A DNA stretch of 64,000 nt, from the NCBI RefSeq assembly GCF_964340395.1, contig NC_135550.1, forward strand, positions 31,576,676 through 31,640,675, given 5' to 3'. The position numbers and the translations under genes were made by a program. This document shows positions 24,151 through 60,254 of this stretch, piece after piece (position 1 is the stretch's first letter; every line of letters begins with the position of its first letter). The notes beneath the pieces were generated by a model. It ran no database searches and was not told where the DNA came from. It worked only from the letters and a program-made list of their open reading frames with translations. The DNA is from Glandiceps talaboti. Its lineage: Eukaryota > Hemichordata > Enteropneusta > Spengelidae.

Positions 24151-24560
24151 AAGGATCACTCTGATCACGCAACCTCTTCATGACCCGTGACATGGTATTT
24201 GCATACTACCCTCCTCTTAAAGTTTGAGCTGGAACGTTGGCAAATTTCATCGTTCGGTCTCTAACAGATTTCATTCAGAAGATTCAAAAGTGTTCCATCA
24301 GTTACAATAGTTGTAATCACCCTGAGTGTACTCGCCGGTCGGGGTCAGATTCTGTTATCAGCTGCTGGGCTCCCCTTTCCATGTTCTGCCGACCGCGTAC
24401 GTGAAACGTGTACGTGTTCGTCATCTTCCACGGATCGATCAAAGGGCGTCGAGGTCAAGCGGTCCGTACAGGACACGGACAACACGTTTCTTGGATCGGT
24501 ATCTAGCTAGTGGCTATTTGAGTTGAAATATATAAAGAGGTAACGTAGACTGCTATGTAT
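24151..24560. promoter_or_regulatory. CpG-containing segment, candidate promoter or 5' exon region
   Basis: From about 24330 to 24510 the sequence is unusually rich in CpG for this window (GCCGGTCGGGGTC, CCGACCGCGTACG, GGATCGATC, GGCGTCGAGG). A TATATAAA-like motif lies near 24529. It is upstream of copy B (minus strand) and about 6 kb upstream of the first recognised PC exon (plus strand), so it could serve either. No transcript evidence is available. Confidence 0.3.
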
Positions 24561-25136
24561 TTTCACAGACATCAACATCTTTTAAATACCCTCCATGATG
24601 TGGCTTGGCGTAACTTTTCGTGAGCACTGTACCTCAGACTCTCACTATCGAGGCCAAATCACTGGAATCGAGACCGTAAACTTACACTAATTTAACTGTC
24701 TCATTTATATAAAGGTGTTCGACGTGATAATATGGTATGTACATGACAAATGCAATGGTAGTTATATAACATGAGAGTGAACATTGTTTTTGTTTGCTGT
24801 GCGAAATTGTCATGTAAATAAGTTTGGGATGTCTTCATTTGCAAATGTTAATGCCACGTCCACATAACACACGAGTTTTTGTTTGTATAAAAAGACTAAA
24901 TGGTGTACTATGATATGTTTATCTATTTACATCAATTATAATAATATAGTTATGTTATTCTATGTTTATTCAATGGATATATACCAACACTATGGATATA
25001 CATTTGCATGTATTTTTTTGCTGACCTGATGATGCTTGTTAACAGGGCAAAAGCTACTCAGAACTTCTATAAACGTTTTGAGCTGTGATTTGGCCATTCA
25101 GGTCTTATTTGTGTGTTTTTGTATGTAGAGAAAGGC

Positions 25137-25156
25137 AGACAGACAGAGAGACAGAC

Positions 25157-25219
<63 letters not shown>
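25137..25219. repeat. (GACA)n microsatellite
   Basis: ACAGACAG-type tetranucleotide run with a few GAGA interruptions at its left end. Intergenic. Confidence 0.95.
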
Positions 25220-26164
25220 TGAATAGATGTGCACAGATAGATGTACTGACATTTCTTGTTTGGATTTTTCAAAGTTGTTCAACAGATTGTGTCATTTTCC
25301 AATCCAAATCATTGTCATTGAGTTCATTGAGAATTAGCACCTGACTCACTAGGGCTATTAAAGTTAAAGAAAACCAAAGGAAAGTATTGAACAGACTGCA
25401 TGTAACTTTTATTCTATCAGTGTCACATTGTTTGTAACGCTGACATATCCACTGTGTCATGATTCATTGAATTTCAATGGAGCAATAGTGAATATGGAAA
25501 TGTGCTAAAATCTGACCACAAACCTATAACATTGGCCATTGTTATGTGGCATACAGTATATTACAATTCATGATATTGGCCATTGTTTATGATGTACCAT
25601 ACAATATATTACAATTCATGACGTTGGATATTGTTTAAAATACATTTTTTACCATACAATAAACAAGTCACCATTATAAACAAGACATACTATACTAAAC
25701 CATTTGACCCCTTGTTGTGATTGGACAAACAGCCAGTTACACCTCTGCCACACCCACATATTGCATCAGCTGTCCTTTATTTTGTTATTTTAATCCCTAT
25801 ACAATTATAATTCATATTTGAGAAAGCTATACCTACCTTTGTAATGTAAAACATTACAATATCAAAGACATAGAATTATGTTATGCTAGTGCTTTGGTTC
25901 ATTAATTTTTAATTGATTAGTAATAGTTTGTACAAAATTTGTACAATATTCAGTAAATGTTTCAGTATCATGAATAAATGAGCCATTTGGACTACCTTTC
26001 ATCACCTGAAGTATTGGTCTCTGTAACCTTCAATTCGTGAAATTTATACTCTGACCATTCAGCAGCCCATATGGAACAAGAATTGTATTTTGTTGAGAAA
26101 CTGCTAATTAATATTTAAATAACTTGCCAATAACAAAGGTCTTTGTAATTTTTCAATAAATCAT

Positions 26165-26216
26165 GACATACAATACAATACAATACAATACAATACAATA
26201 CAATACAATACAATAT
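26165..26216. repeat. (ACAAT)n pentanucleotide microsatellite
   Basis: About ten ACAAT units followed by ATATTTATTACTC, which resembles the reversed A-rich tail of a retroposon. Confidence 0.9.
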
Positions 26217-26338
26217 ATTTATTACTCTCACAGGGAGAAACTGAAATGTCTGCTTTGAAACATACAAGAACGACAAACATCATATGTTTGTAAAAAAAAA
26301 CAAATAAATAAAGCAATACTATTGAACAAATTAAAATA

Positions 26339-26432
26339 ATACATACATACATACATACATACATACATACATACATACATACATACATACATACATACAT
26401 ACATACATACATACATACATACATACATACAT
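26339..26432. repeat. (ATAC)n tetranucleotide microsatellite
   Basis: A pure run of about 23 units with no interruptions. Intergenic. Confidence 0.97.
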
Positions 26433-27411
26433 AGAATTTGACCAGAAGAATAAAACATTACAGATAAAAATTAGACACTTGGTCTGATAAATTGTCCCTA
26501 AAAACTGGTTACAGCTCTTGGAATAAAAGAATGTTTGAAACGTTGCTTATGACATATACGTCGCCATTGGAACACGTAACTCTCCACTTCTCACCATACG
26601 TTGTCTGTCAAAGTAGCTGACTGTAGTGGGTGTATGGCGTCGTTGAGGATGGCAGCTGTCATCTTTTGTGTCAGTTGGTCATCAAACATCAATTGAAATA
26701 TTAAAATAAATGCTGACATTATTTTGAAAATGATTTCAGTTGAAGTTTATACTTAGATCATTTAACTGTAACTCATTCAGAACAAGAATCTTTCCAAGAA
26801 ACTGTTCATTATTATTTCATAACAACCACAAAGTTCTTTGTATAATTTTTCAATAAATTACGACATAAATGTTTGCATTATGTTGAAAGTGACAGAAACA
26901 TAGTGACAATTTGTGCTGACAATAACAAGGTCACATTGCCATTGCAGTAATTCATACTTTGATCTTATAGAGCTCCAGCTGAGAATAAGTTATGTTTACA
27001 ATTCCAACATACCAGTAGAATTCACAGTCAATGTGGTATAGCAGCAATGTAAGGAATTATTAGCAGACAAATATATTAGTTAAACCTAATGATAACAGGA
27101 TTGTAAAACATGCAGGTGGATACATAAAAACACATCAATTAAAATTAAACACACTGCAGATATTCATGTATAATTGCCAGTCTATTGATATATTTATTTT
27201 TGTATCATCCGTACATGTATTGTATAACTTTTACATTTGTTTATAGTTTGATTTGTATTGCCATAAGTTTTGAATACAGTAAGTGATGATGTCTGATGTC
27301 TTAGCAACATGTACATGGTACTTTTTTGGCCGTTGCTGCCTTCAAAGACATCTTCAAGATTAACTATAAACCTGCACATCAAATTCATTGAAGATTGTCC
27401 TACTAAGTGTT

Positions 27412-27671
27412 GTCGCTGGCCGAGTGGTTAAACCACTTGCCTCTTACCACTGCGGTTGGGGTTCGAACCCCGTTCAGCGACGTAAGTAAGAAGAGTGTCG
27501 TTCAGTTTGACTCTACCGAACAGCGCAGGTTTTCCCTGGGTACTCCGGTTTCCTCCTGCATTAACACTGTACCCATGAGGGGATGGCCCTCACTGGACTT
27601 CTTGGGAGACAAGTGTTGATATACAGTTATACTTAAAGAACTATCCAGTATAAATAAAGATTATTATTATA
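27412..27671 (+). mobile_element. tRNA-derived SINE
   Basis: The head, 27412-27481, folds as a tRNA-like unit. A perfect 7-bp acceptor stem is formed by GTCGCTG and CAGCGAC. An A-box-like GGCCGAGTGGTTAA and a canonical B box GGGTTCGAACCCC are present. A non-tRNA body of about 170 bases follows, including TTTTCCCTGGGTACTCC and GGTTTCCTCC, a GC-rich core of the kind shared by several invertebrate SINE families. It ends in AAATAAAGATTATTATTAT. The anticodon arm is degenerate, so this is a SINE and not a functional tRNA gene. Confidence 0.8.
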
Positions 27672-30475
27672 CTTCTTTTTCAAGTTATACAATACACATT
27701 GTGACCTTAAAATTCATGATATTCATGATATTTGGTGTACGTGCATAAATGTATTGTACCTGAGAGGATTCAAGTGACAGATTTGTACAATACTAATAAT
27801 ACCCAACACTAGCTGATGAAGGTCACCTTGCTATCACATACACATACCAAATCCTTAGCTACAGATACTTAAAGTATGACCCAGACTAAAAACCTATCAC
27901 AGGATGTAATAACATGTTGTCAGGTCAAATAAAGTTCATTAACTACCTAGCTTTGCATTTGGATCATAAATATTATGTCTTCTAAGCCTCTACATCATAC
28001 ATGCCATAAGACACTATAACCTTTCTGGTTGTTCACCTTTGACCTTTTCCTTTGTGGCATTGTATCCATTCAATAGTATGTGTCAGCTGATAGAATTTCC
28101 AAAGTTTTTATTGTGGGATACTTGTATATGATATAGAGGTGAGAATTTGTGGAAATTTGTGTACAGTTCTCTCTACAGTTTCATTTCTATTAACATTATG
28201 TATGCATGACTTGATATTTTGTGGCAGCAGTGCATGGAGATGAATGAATGTTGTATCAAATTAGATTAAAACATCTTTTGTGACGTGATAGATATGGTGG
28301 TTTATAATTCCTAGGATGTCAGATTTGGTCACCGTCTTGCAAATATTTACAATGACTCAGTCACAACTCAAATATATACAGATAAAGTTGACAATGACAG
28401 TGCTCTTTTGAAGTTGTTGTCATTGATGAGTATCACTTCTAGGCTAACACTGCACTGCATCAGCATCAGTAGGCTACCCACATATGTTGTATCCATGTGT
28501 ATGGGGTTTTCAACCTTAATATTGGCATCACAATGCATCAGCCAAAAATCACCAAAATCGTTCCTGTACTGCTATTTTTGTAATTTTCTAAAATTGGTGT
28601 TTGAGTTAATGTAATGTGATGCCTGTTTGGCACTATAGTGACCTTGGTGCAAAATATGAAAGGCAGGTAACAACAGACTTTACCCATGACAAGGTCATTG
28701 TTTGTATCCCTGCTAGGTACTATTATTACAAAATGTCTAAAATTATGAAATCTTGTAAATTGTGAATTTCATATCTGCTATATCTCATTTACAGAAGTGG
28801 AATAAATTATTTGCAAAAAGGTATGAAAAACGATCGTCTCTGCCAAATTATTGGCTGTGTAGAATGACTACCAGGCAACCACATTATTCTGTTGATTGTA
28901 CAATAGGGTTATAGGTGCGTTATTATTACTATTATGTTGCACCACAGTACCTTAAAAGGTTAAAGTTATTGTGAACAGTGAAAACAAGCTAACAGGCATC
29001 AACAATTTGAATGCGCAGTGAGATGCATCCATGCTGCCATTTTGTTGATAGTCATTGCATACAACTGATGCTTTAAATAGATAGTTGAGCCATCAAAATC
29101 AACCTTATTCTGTGTGGTGACAATTTTAGTAATCCTTCTTGTTGATTTATTGAAACAAAAATGAAAATCAGTTACCTTTAGCTGACCTGGAAGTCACCGA
29201 GGACCGATCAGCTCGAGGTAACCGATTTCAGCTATGACTGGATTTGAGTTGTAGTTATACATGTACAGTATCCAAATCAACCCCATTCTCTGTTTTCTCA
29301 AGAAATAAATGTACCTATAGAACAATTTCATCAAATCTTTGTTGTACAGCCAACTGGTAGTGTGAAAATTTGAGGTTAAAAAATTGGTTATCTTTAGCTG
29401 ATTTTTAGAGAATGGATTTGTGATACAAGCTGGTACAGTACTTGTAATGACCCACCAAGCTGCTGTAGCTAGTAATAATTTATTATGTTGTTATGTCTGC
29501 TATTTCAGGATTTAGACATTCTATCAATAAATCTTTAGTTATCAAATCACAACACAGCTACACTATCCTGAAACTGTGAAATTTCACCATTTCATCATTT
29601 TGAACTTCTTTAATAAGAACCTTCAGTTTCTAGTTTAGTGAATGGGCAGAACTATATTAAAATTATAACGACTCTATCAGTCACAAATATAATTTATAGT
29701 CATCAAGGCTGTAACAGTGATTGCAAGGAGTGTTAATTGTTACAGAATGTGTTTTGAGTAGATCATCCACATTGTCTAATTACTAACACATGACTATAAT
29801 AATGCCATTAGTGATGTACTGTATTATGAATTCAACAAAGAACTGTAAATTGCAATAAGGCAATTAGTCATCAGTAGAAATGGTACTTAATTGGTCACAT
29901 GGTACACTTCACTTCTCAGTCAGAGGGAAGATTATGAAAGTGTAGCTACAAAATGTAGCCATGCACTCTGACTGTATATATTGATACATTGTGATTTATG
30001 TAAATAGTTACATGTATTGAGGACAGGTGAAATCTTAACAGAGTAGCTAAGGATTGTATTCAAACTGCAACTTTGTTTTAGTAAAACACCTGCCTTGCCT
30101 GTGTAGGATGTTAATCACTCAAAATATGTTACATTTTGACCTCTAGTGGCTGTCTGTCTATCCTAGTCTAGAGTATTTATGTGCATAATTTAGCTTTCAT
30201 TGAAAATATGATAAAATGAAACATGTAAAACTTAGGTATAGATGTGAGATCTATGATATCATTTGAAGAACTTGCTGAGCATAAAAGAAATGAAATATAT
30301 TTATATACCATAATAATAATAATAATAATAATGATATTTATTTCTTATCCGTACTTTTTCAATTCAAAAGAACATCTTTTTGCCTGTATGTCTTTTTAAG
30401 ATGTATTTGTTTATTTTCAGAGGTCATGTCCTAAACCTTTATTTTCATAATGTTTCTTTTTTCATATTTTCACAG
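27672..30475. other. Intergenic or PC 5' intron, no gene seen
   Basis: AT-rich sequence with short open frames and an (AAT)n run at about 30309-30332. The first recognised PC exon begins at 30476 after a splice acceptor, so a non-coding first exon must lie upstream, possibly in or beyond this stretch. I could not place it. Confidence 0.4.
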
Positions 30476-30533
30476 GGTTTACAACTTGCATACAGAATCT
30501 ATCAAAGAGTGGCAAAACTAACAGCAGGTAACA

Positions 30534-54368
<23,835 letters not shown>

Positions 54369-54952
54369 CTTTTGATGGCTTCATGTGCTTACATGTAAAA
54401 GATCTAACTCAGCCATGATTTCAAGACTGATGCAGGAAGCTGATGAAGGTTACTATGGTGATATGACTTTTGTCACAAGATCCTTGAGCTTTAGGAGTAC
54501 TCTTGATAGAGTACTCATGATATGGGATTTGACAAGCTGAATACTGTGACTCTGCTTTTAATAGTGGGGCAACAGTAATAACTTCAGTATATTCTAGTTA
54601 TTGCAAAATGCCATGATTTCATGAATGAATTGGATATAGGCAGCAGTGCAGCAATAATCAATATGTGTTTATCATGTCTTAACAAGTGTGAGATCTTAAA
54701 AGCTTTCAAAGTACTAGTTTGCAGAGTCTTATGTAGTAAGTACATAACTACTACTCCTAACCCTCATTTTGCTTGCTATGCAAATTTTTTTTTTTCAAAA
54801 GGACTAAAAATAAGTGTAGTAACTGCTATCAAAAATCACTTATTTGGTAGATGCTTAGAATGTGACTGCTGAAATCCACAGGGTAATGAGTGTACCTTTA
54901 TGTTACTACCTGCTAGAGGGCGCTGTAAACTTATCAAGCCCATCTAAATAAA
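54369..54952 (+). terminator. PC 3' UTR with polyadenylation signal
   Basis: After the TAA at 54366-54368, the first good AATAAA is at 54947-54952 (CATCTAAATAAAACTTTGC), implying a 3' UTR of about 600 bases. A TAGAGGGCGCTGT motif lies at about 54914-54926. Confidence 0.65.
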
Positions 54953-57900
54953 ACTTTGCTTCTGTTTGAAGTGGCATTTCAGTAATTTATCAAATTGATT
55001 CCTAACAAATGAAGATACAAATTATTTGCAAGATTACTCCTCTGTAGAACTGTCAGTGATCTGTCTCTACATTAGCATTTGATCCCAAAAGTCAAATATC
55101 TTCATTTTTGTTTTAAATATTTCATAAATTAAAAAAGCATATCTCTGCCAACAAAGATCAAGAATACCTCTGATAATAATAACCATTTAAAGAAAGAAAT
55201 ATATATAAAAAAGTACAACTTCCACTGTCTGGTATTTTTATATTTTATTTACATTTCTCGAGTTTAATGAAACATTATTTGAAATAATTTTTAGTTGTTA
55301 TTCACTGTACAACTTTGGGCATTTTGTGATAAAACAGATGATACAGTGCAAAACTTTCTTGATATGTTAATTAAATGAAAGAAAGATCAAACGACACCAC
55401 ACTGACAAGTCAAGTGAAATAAAGAATGCATTGCTTGCATGTTTAGTATCTGTATTGATACAAAAGTCCAACGTATGAACTGACTTCTATAATAGTATAT
55501 AACTACATTAAAGTGGGCATTCAGTAAAGATAAATTTATACAATTAAAGTGGGCATTCAATTAAGATATACAATTCAAACTGGAAGGTTTTTCTTCTCGA
55601 CAAATACTGTTTTATTGTCAAATCCCAATTGAAGTAATTTCTTTATCTTTCATTTTATTTGTTCATTTTGAGTAAAATGTAATTTCAACTATGTTACTTT
55701 GTTTTACAAAGACAGACAACTGACAATTCAAAACTTGCCTGCAGCTTTCAACAGAAATTGAACACTTCCTTATTTACTGGGGAACTTGAGTGAAAAATGA
55801 GTGTGAAGCAAATATTTGAGATTTTCAGGACACTTGTGAATCCATCATAAATGAGCAAGACTTGTTGAAATCTAATAGTTTGTTCCACATATCACGTTTT
55901 ATTTTCAAATGCATTCACAGATTTCTGTGTATAGTTACAGAGGAATCAGGGTAAATCATTGTGAGAGATGTTAAGTCTATAATATTATTTAAAAATACTT
56001 GGAAGACAGTTACAAAGCATGTACACTTTATACTACAAATCTCCCCTACTGTGCAAGACTATGTGATATAATCCTATCACAGAAAAGACAATACCGGGTA
56101 AGTTAGGTTGGAATCACTCGTCTACAGTGTCATACTCTCTATGGCGATCACACTGAAAGGGCATGACGACATATTTGAGGACATCTTTACAACAAATACA
56201 AACATTTTGTCAAAGAACTAATGGAACCCCTACAAAGAATACCTCAATGGAAACAACATGAAGCTGATCATAAATTGTGTGTGCAAATTACCAATGATAA
56301 TAATTAGGTGCAAATGGTAGAAAACCTTTATATGATTATGTGATAATGCAATAAGGCATGTGTAGAATTTGATGAAGAATTGATGAGAGTAAGATGCAGG
56401 TGTTGTGTATTAGTTTGTTGTTGAACCAGCTGGTAAATACCTTTAGTGGTAGTATAATATAATGTAATCTCCATATATATTTATATTAAGGAATGTTAAG
56501 ACAGATGCATCATTTTAGTTGTACAATTTATGACGTCTGTGAAAAGTGGAAATTTATGACGTCTATAGAGAGAGAAAAGTGGTCTTTTAAAGAAGGTTGT
56601 TGAACCTTGAATAGTGAGTCCATAATAGTTTTAAGTTTCTCAGCAATGTTAATATTTAATTGTGTACGTACCTTGAGAAGGAGACATTGTATTCCATAGT
56701 GTGTACAATCAGTTGAGTTACTGTGGAGTATAGCTTCTGTAACAATAAAAAGTCTGCTTTGTGCAGTGTGATGTCAAAGACTCAAGTGTTTTGTGTGAGA
56801 TTGAGGCCAGGTGCAGGATATGCAGTATGTTGCACATCCCTACACAACGCCATGTGTTTTGTATTTCATCATGCACTGGAATTATGAAGTGCAAATTCCT
56901 TTCTTGTGTAGAAAACTGGCTTTTCTTTTGATGCCCAAGACTCTTCTCTAGAGATCATTATTTATGTCAGGGGGCGTGGTTGAGAAAATAGGGAGAACCT
57001 GAAATTGTTGCCACTGCTGGGGGGAGGGGTGGCGTGAAGTATTTTATAAGTTATCTAGGGGTCTTGAATTGTTTTTAATGGCCAAGGTCTTTGATAAACA
57101 AATGATAGATTACATGTTAGCTGGTTAAATTATGGAGTATGATTTGAACAAGATTTGGTTAAAATAAAAAGGCAATCAAGCACCTTCTTAATATGAAGAT
57201 AATTTAAAATAAACCATCCAAGATAATCAAAGAATCAACCAAGAAGAAAAAAATGAGAAAGCATTTGATAAATATAATTGGGAGGAATGTAGAGTGGATG
57301 ACAGTACATGAAGTAGACAAGTACCTTAATTACAGTCTATCTCAATCTTCTACATTTGGGCAGAAGGTGAATAAAGTTTATCATATCAGCTGTCATATTT
57401 GTCAATCTATCACTAGACACTAGAATGTTGTCCATGATTAAAGGAAAGCAGATACCAGATGAGAAATCTGACATTTCCTGCAGGGATGACACTGAGGATG
57501 AAGTTATACAAGAAGTTAGACGCTAGGATGAAAAATTATCCTCTGATGATCATCATGGTGATGATGATGATGGTGGTGGTGGTGATGGTGGTGGTGGTGG
57601 TGGTGGTGGTGGTGGTGGTGGTGGTGGTGGTGATGACGATGATGATGGTGGTGGTGGTGGTGGTGGTGGTGGTGGTGGTGGTGGTGGTGATGACGATGAT
57701 GATGGTGGTGGTGGTGGTGATGATGATGGTGGTGGTGGTGGTGGTGGTGGTGGTGGTGATGATGATGATTGACTTACAGTTTGCTACAACTGCACACAGT
57801 TGCAGAGTGGCAGGCTCATGGAAAAATGATAACATCCATTATATAATTTATTACATTATATTATGCAAATGTTCTAGCGAGAGAGAGCGGCACATTGGAA

Positions 57901-58300
57901 TTTTATCATATAGATGGGGGGGGGGGTGTCCTTTATAAAAACAACTTTACAAAAAGGTACTTGAAAAAAAATTAAGTTTAACCTTTGCTGACTGATACCC
58001 CTCCCTGCCATAATTGATTATTAAATGGTCCTTTAAAGAGTGTTTCTATGGCACTCTTTAAACCACAGACAATGAACTAGATGTGATTAAACACATTGAG
58101 GTTACTATATACACCATACAGATGTGAATTGTTTTTCTTTGAATCAAACTATGCCGCCTCCCCAAGCTTAGTCGCACTCCCAAATTTCAATAAAAAATCA
58201 AGACTATATTTTTTATAAATTTCAAAATTCTCTGCTGTTAGTCTTAGCTTTTACTTCAGGAGAGTTAAAATGGGTTCATCTTCTGTTAAACACAAGCACA
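54953..58300. other. Intergenic region, no gene seen
   Basis: AT-rich DNA between the PC polyadenylation signal and the next gene start. Only short open frames are present. It contains a small direct repeat (AAAGTGGGCATTCA at about 55511 and 55546) and the trinucleotide run listed separately. Confidence 0.5.
57555..57771. repeat. (GGT/GAT)n trinucleotide repeat
   Basis: Long GGT tracts broken by GATGACGATGATGAT blocks that recur twice. The apparent valine-rich and threonine-rich open frames are repeat artefacts. Confidence 0.95.
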
Positions 58301-58346
58301 AGTGTTGGCGGTCGTTGATGGCGCTATTGCTGTCCGCTGCTTCAAA

Positions 58347-58916
58347 ATGGCTGCCTCCATAAGAAAGCTGTCGGTATGTAATTGCAATGTAGCGTTTAAC
58401 CTTTTTAAGTCGACTCCCTTTTGGGCAAATCGTAATTTTGGTTTCTCTGATGCCCCAACCGTTTGCGTATTAGGCAGGTCTGTTGATCAGTGAACAGAAG
58501 CTGTACGGTGCATCATTTTCATTGACCCATCTACAGTCTAGTCCACAGGTACTCGTATGATTTTTAAATTATTTACCATACATATATTTGTCAGGACAAG
58601 TCCCTTTCTTCTCGCGGCTAAGCCGCTTGGCATATATATATAAATATTAGGGATGATAGTCACGAATCTGGCAGCGAGACTAACATACATATAGCTGTGA
58701 AGTACACTGTTGGGGCATGCTGACATCGATATGATGTTATTATTACATTTTATTACAGACTGTACAACGGCTACATGTGGTCAGAGCCCTTGGAGGAGGA
58801 TGTATACAAAGCAGACCTAGACAGGCTATCATGGTAATGGCACCAATGAGGAATGTTGGTGTTGTCACCTATTACAGGGAAAAGTGGAAAAACATGCGTC
58901 TAAAGTTTAAAAATGA
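58347..58916 (+). CDS. 5' exons of an unrecognised, possibly mitochondrial, protein gene
   Basis: Exon 1 is 58347-58373 (MAASIRKLS) in a strong start context (AAAATGGCT), ending TCG|GTATGT. Exon 2 starts at 58759 after TTTATTACAG and reads TVQRLHVVRALGGG and on to GVVTYYREKWKNMRLKFKN. The short, basic, Ser/Ala-containing N-terminus with no acidic residue over the first about 50 residues suggests a mitochondrial targeting peptide; that is inference. At 58916 there is a strong GA|GTAAGT donor, so the gene probably continues. Alternatively the frame stops at TAA 58918-58920, giving a 62-residue protein. I do not recognise the family. The intron holds a half-copy of the foldback element. Confidence 0.5.
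58593..58682. mobile_element. Half-copy of the foldback MITE-like element
   Basis: Matches the right half of 49541-49700: GGACAAGTCCCT, CGGCTAAGCCGCTTGGCATA, TTAGGGATGATAGTCACGAA and CTGGCAGCGAGACTA. The left arm is missing, so this copy cannot fold end to end. It lies inside the intron of the gene starting at 58347. Confidence 0.75.
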
Positions 58917-59115
58917 GTAAGTATACATGGGCGGCAGTCACTTTGTCCCAAAACCAACTCGTCCAATACATTCATACCACACCACAGTCAACTTATCCCA
59001 CCATTATCTTGTGCCATCTAAGTCGCCCTACACTCGTCCAACAATGATACACCAAGTAATAAATGGTAGTATCAAAAAATGTACATTTCAGGTCAAGAAA
59101 TGTGGCGCCAAATAT

Positions 59116-59285
59116 CCCAGACCACTGGACCCACGAAGCAATGAAACCATGCAGCCAAACGTCCTCAGACCACTGGACCAACAAAGCAATGAAAATAGCC
59201 AAACGTCCCCAGACCACTGGACCAACGAAGCAATGAAACCAGCCAAACGTCCCCAGACCACTGGACCAACGAAGCAATGAAACCA
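59116..59285. repeat. About 44-bp tandem repeat, four copies
   Basis: Unit AGACCACTGGACCAACGAAG followed by CAATGAAACCAGCCAAACGTCCCC. Copies begin near 59118, 59168, 59211 and 59254 with small length differences. The periodic open frames on both strands here are artefacts. Confidence 0.85.
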
Positions 59286-59504
59286 CACATGCAAACTAGG
59301 CAGGCTGCAGCCTATTCTTGTTTTGAATGGCATCCTGGCATCATTTATGTGGCAATCTAATATGTACTGGACAAACTTTAGCTGAAATACTGTGTACACA
59401 TTATGCGCAGGTAAATTCCAAAGTCAAGGTGCACACTGTGTGAGTTAGTAGGGGGAGAAGTTGGTATGGGACGGTTTGTTTTTGGGATGAGTTGACTTGC
59501 AACT

Positions 59505-60254
59505 CGTATACACAGCTAGTAGTAGAAATCTACTCACTTTATACAGGCAACCAGTATACATACACAGCATTCACTCACTCAATACAGGCAACCAATATAC
59601 ACAGCTAGTAGTAGAAATCTACTCACTTAATACAGACAACCAGCATACATACACAGCTAGTAGTAGAAATCTACTCACTTAATACAGACAACCAATATAC
59701 ATACACAGCTAGTAGTAGAAATCCACTCACTTAATACAGACAACCAATATACATACACAGCTAGTAGTAGAAATCTACTCACTTAATACAGGCAACCAAT
59801 ATACATACACAGCTAGTAGTAGAAATCTACAGGCGACCAGTATACATACACAGCTAGTAGTAGAAATCTACTCACTTAATACAGGCAACCAATATACATA
59901 CACAGCTAGTAGTAGAAATCTACTCACTTAATACAGACAACCAGCATACATACACAGCTAGTAGTAGAAATCTACTCACTTAATACAGACAACCAGCATA
60001 CATACACAGCTAGTAGTAGAAATCTACTCAATACAGGCAACCAATATACATACACAGCTAGTAGTAGAAATCTACTCACTTAATACAGACAACCAGCATA
60101 CAATCACAGCTAGTAGTAGAAATCTACTCACTTAATACAGGCAACCAATATACATACACAGCTAGTAGTAGAAATCTACTCAATTAATACAGGCAACCAA
60201 TATACATACACAGCTAGTAGTAGAAATCTACTCACTTAATACAGACAACCAATA
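59505..60254. repeat. 52-bp satellite array, first block
   Basis: Unit CAGCTAGTAGTAGAAATCTA followed by CTCACTTAATACAGGCAACC and AATATACATACA, period 52 bp (for example 59706 and 59758). There are shortened units of 34-40 bp where TCTACAGGCGACC joins directly. It ends at the (ATT)n tail of the retrotransposon copy at 60255. Confidence 0.95.

Noticed and set aside
27412-27481. Functional tRNA gene
   Set aside because: The acceptor stem and B box are good, but the anticodon region is degenerate and the unit is followed by a SINE body and A-rich tail.
30476-30533. Translation start of PC upstream of 30534
   Set aside because: The frame upstream of the ATG contains TAA within the same exon, so this part is 5' UTR.
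58270-58364. Alternative upstream ATG reading MGSSSVKHKHK
   Set aside because: It stops after about 30 codons without a good donor. The ATG at 58347 has better context and continues through a splice junction. It could act as an upstream open frame.
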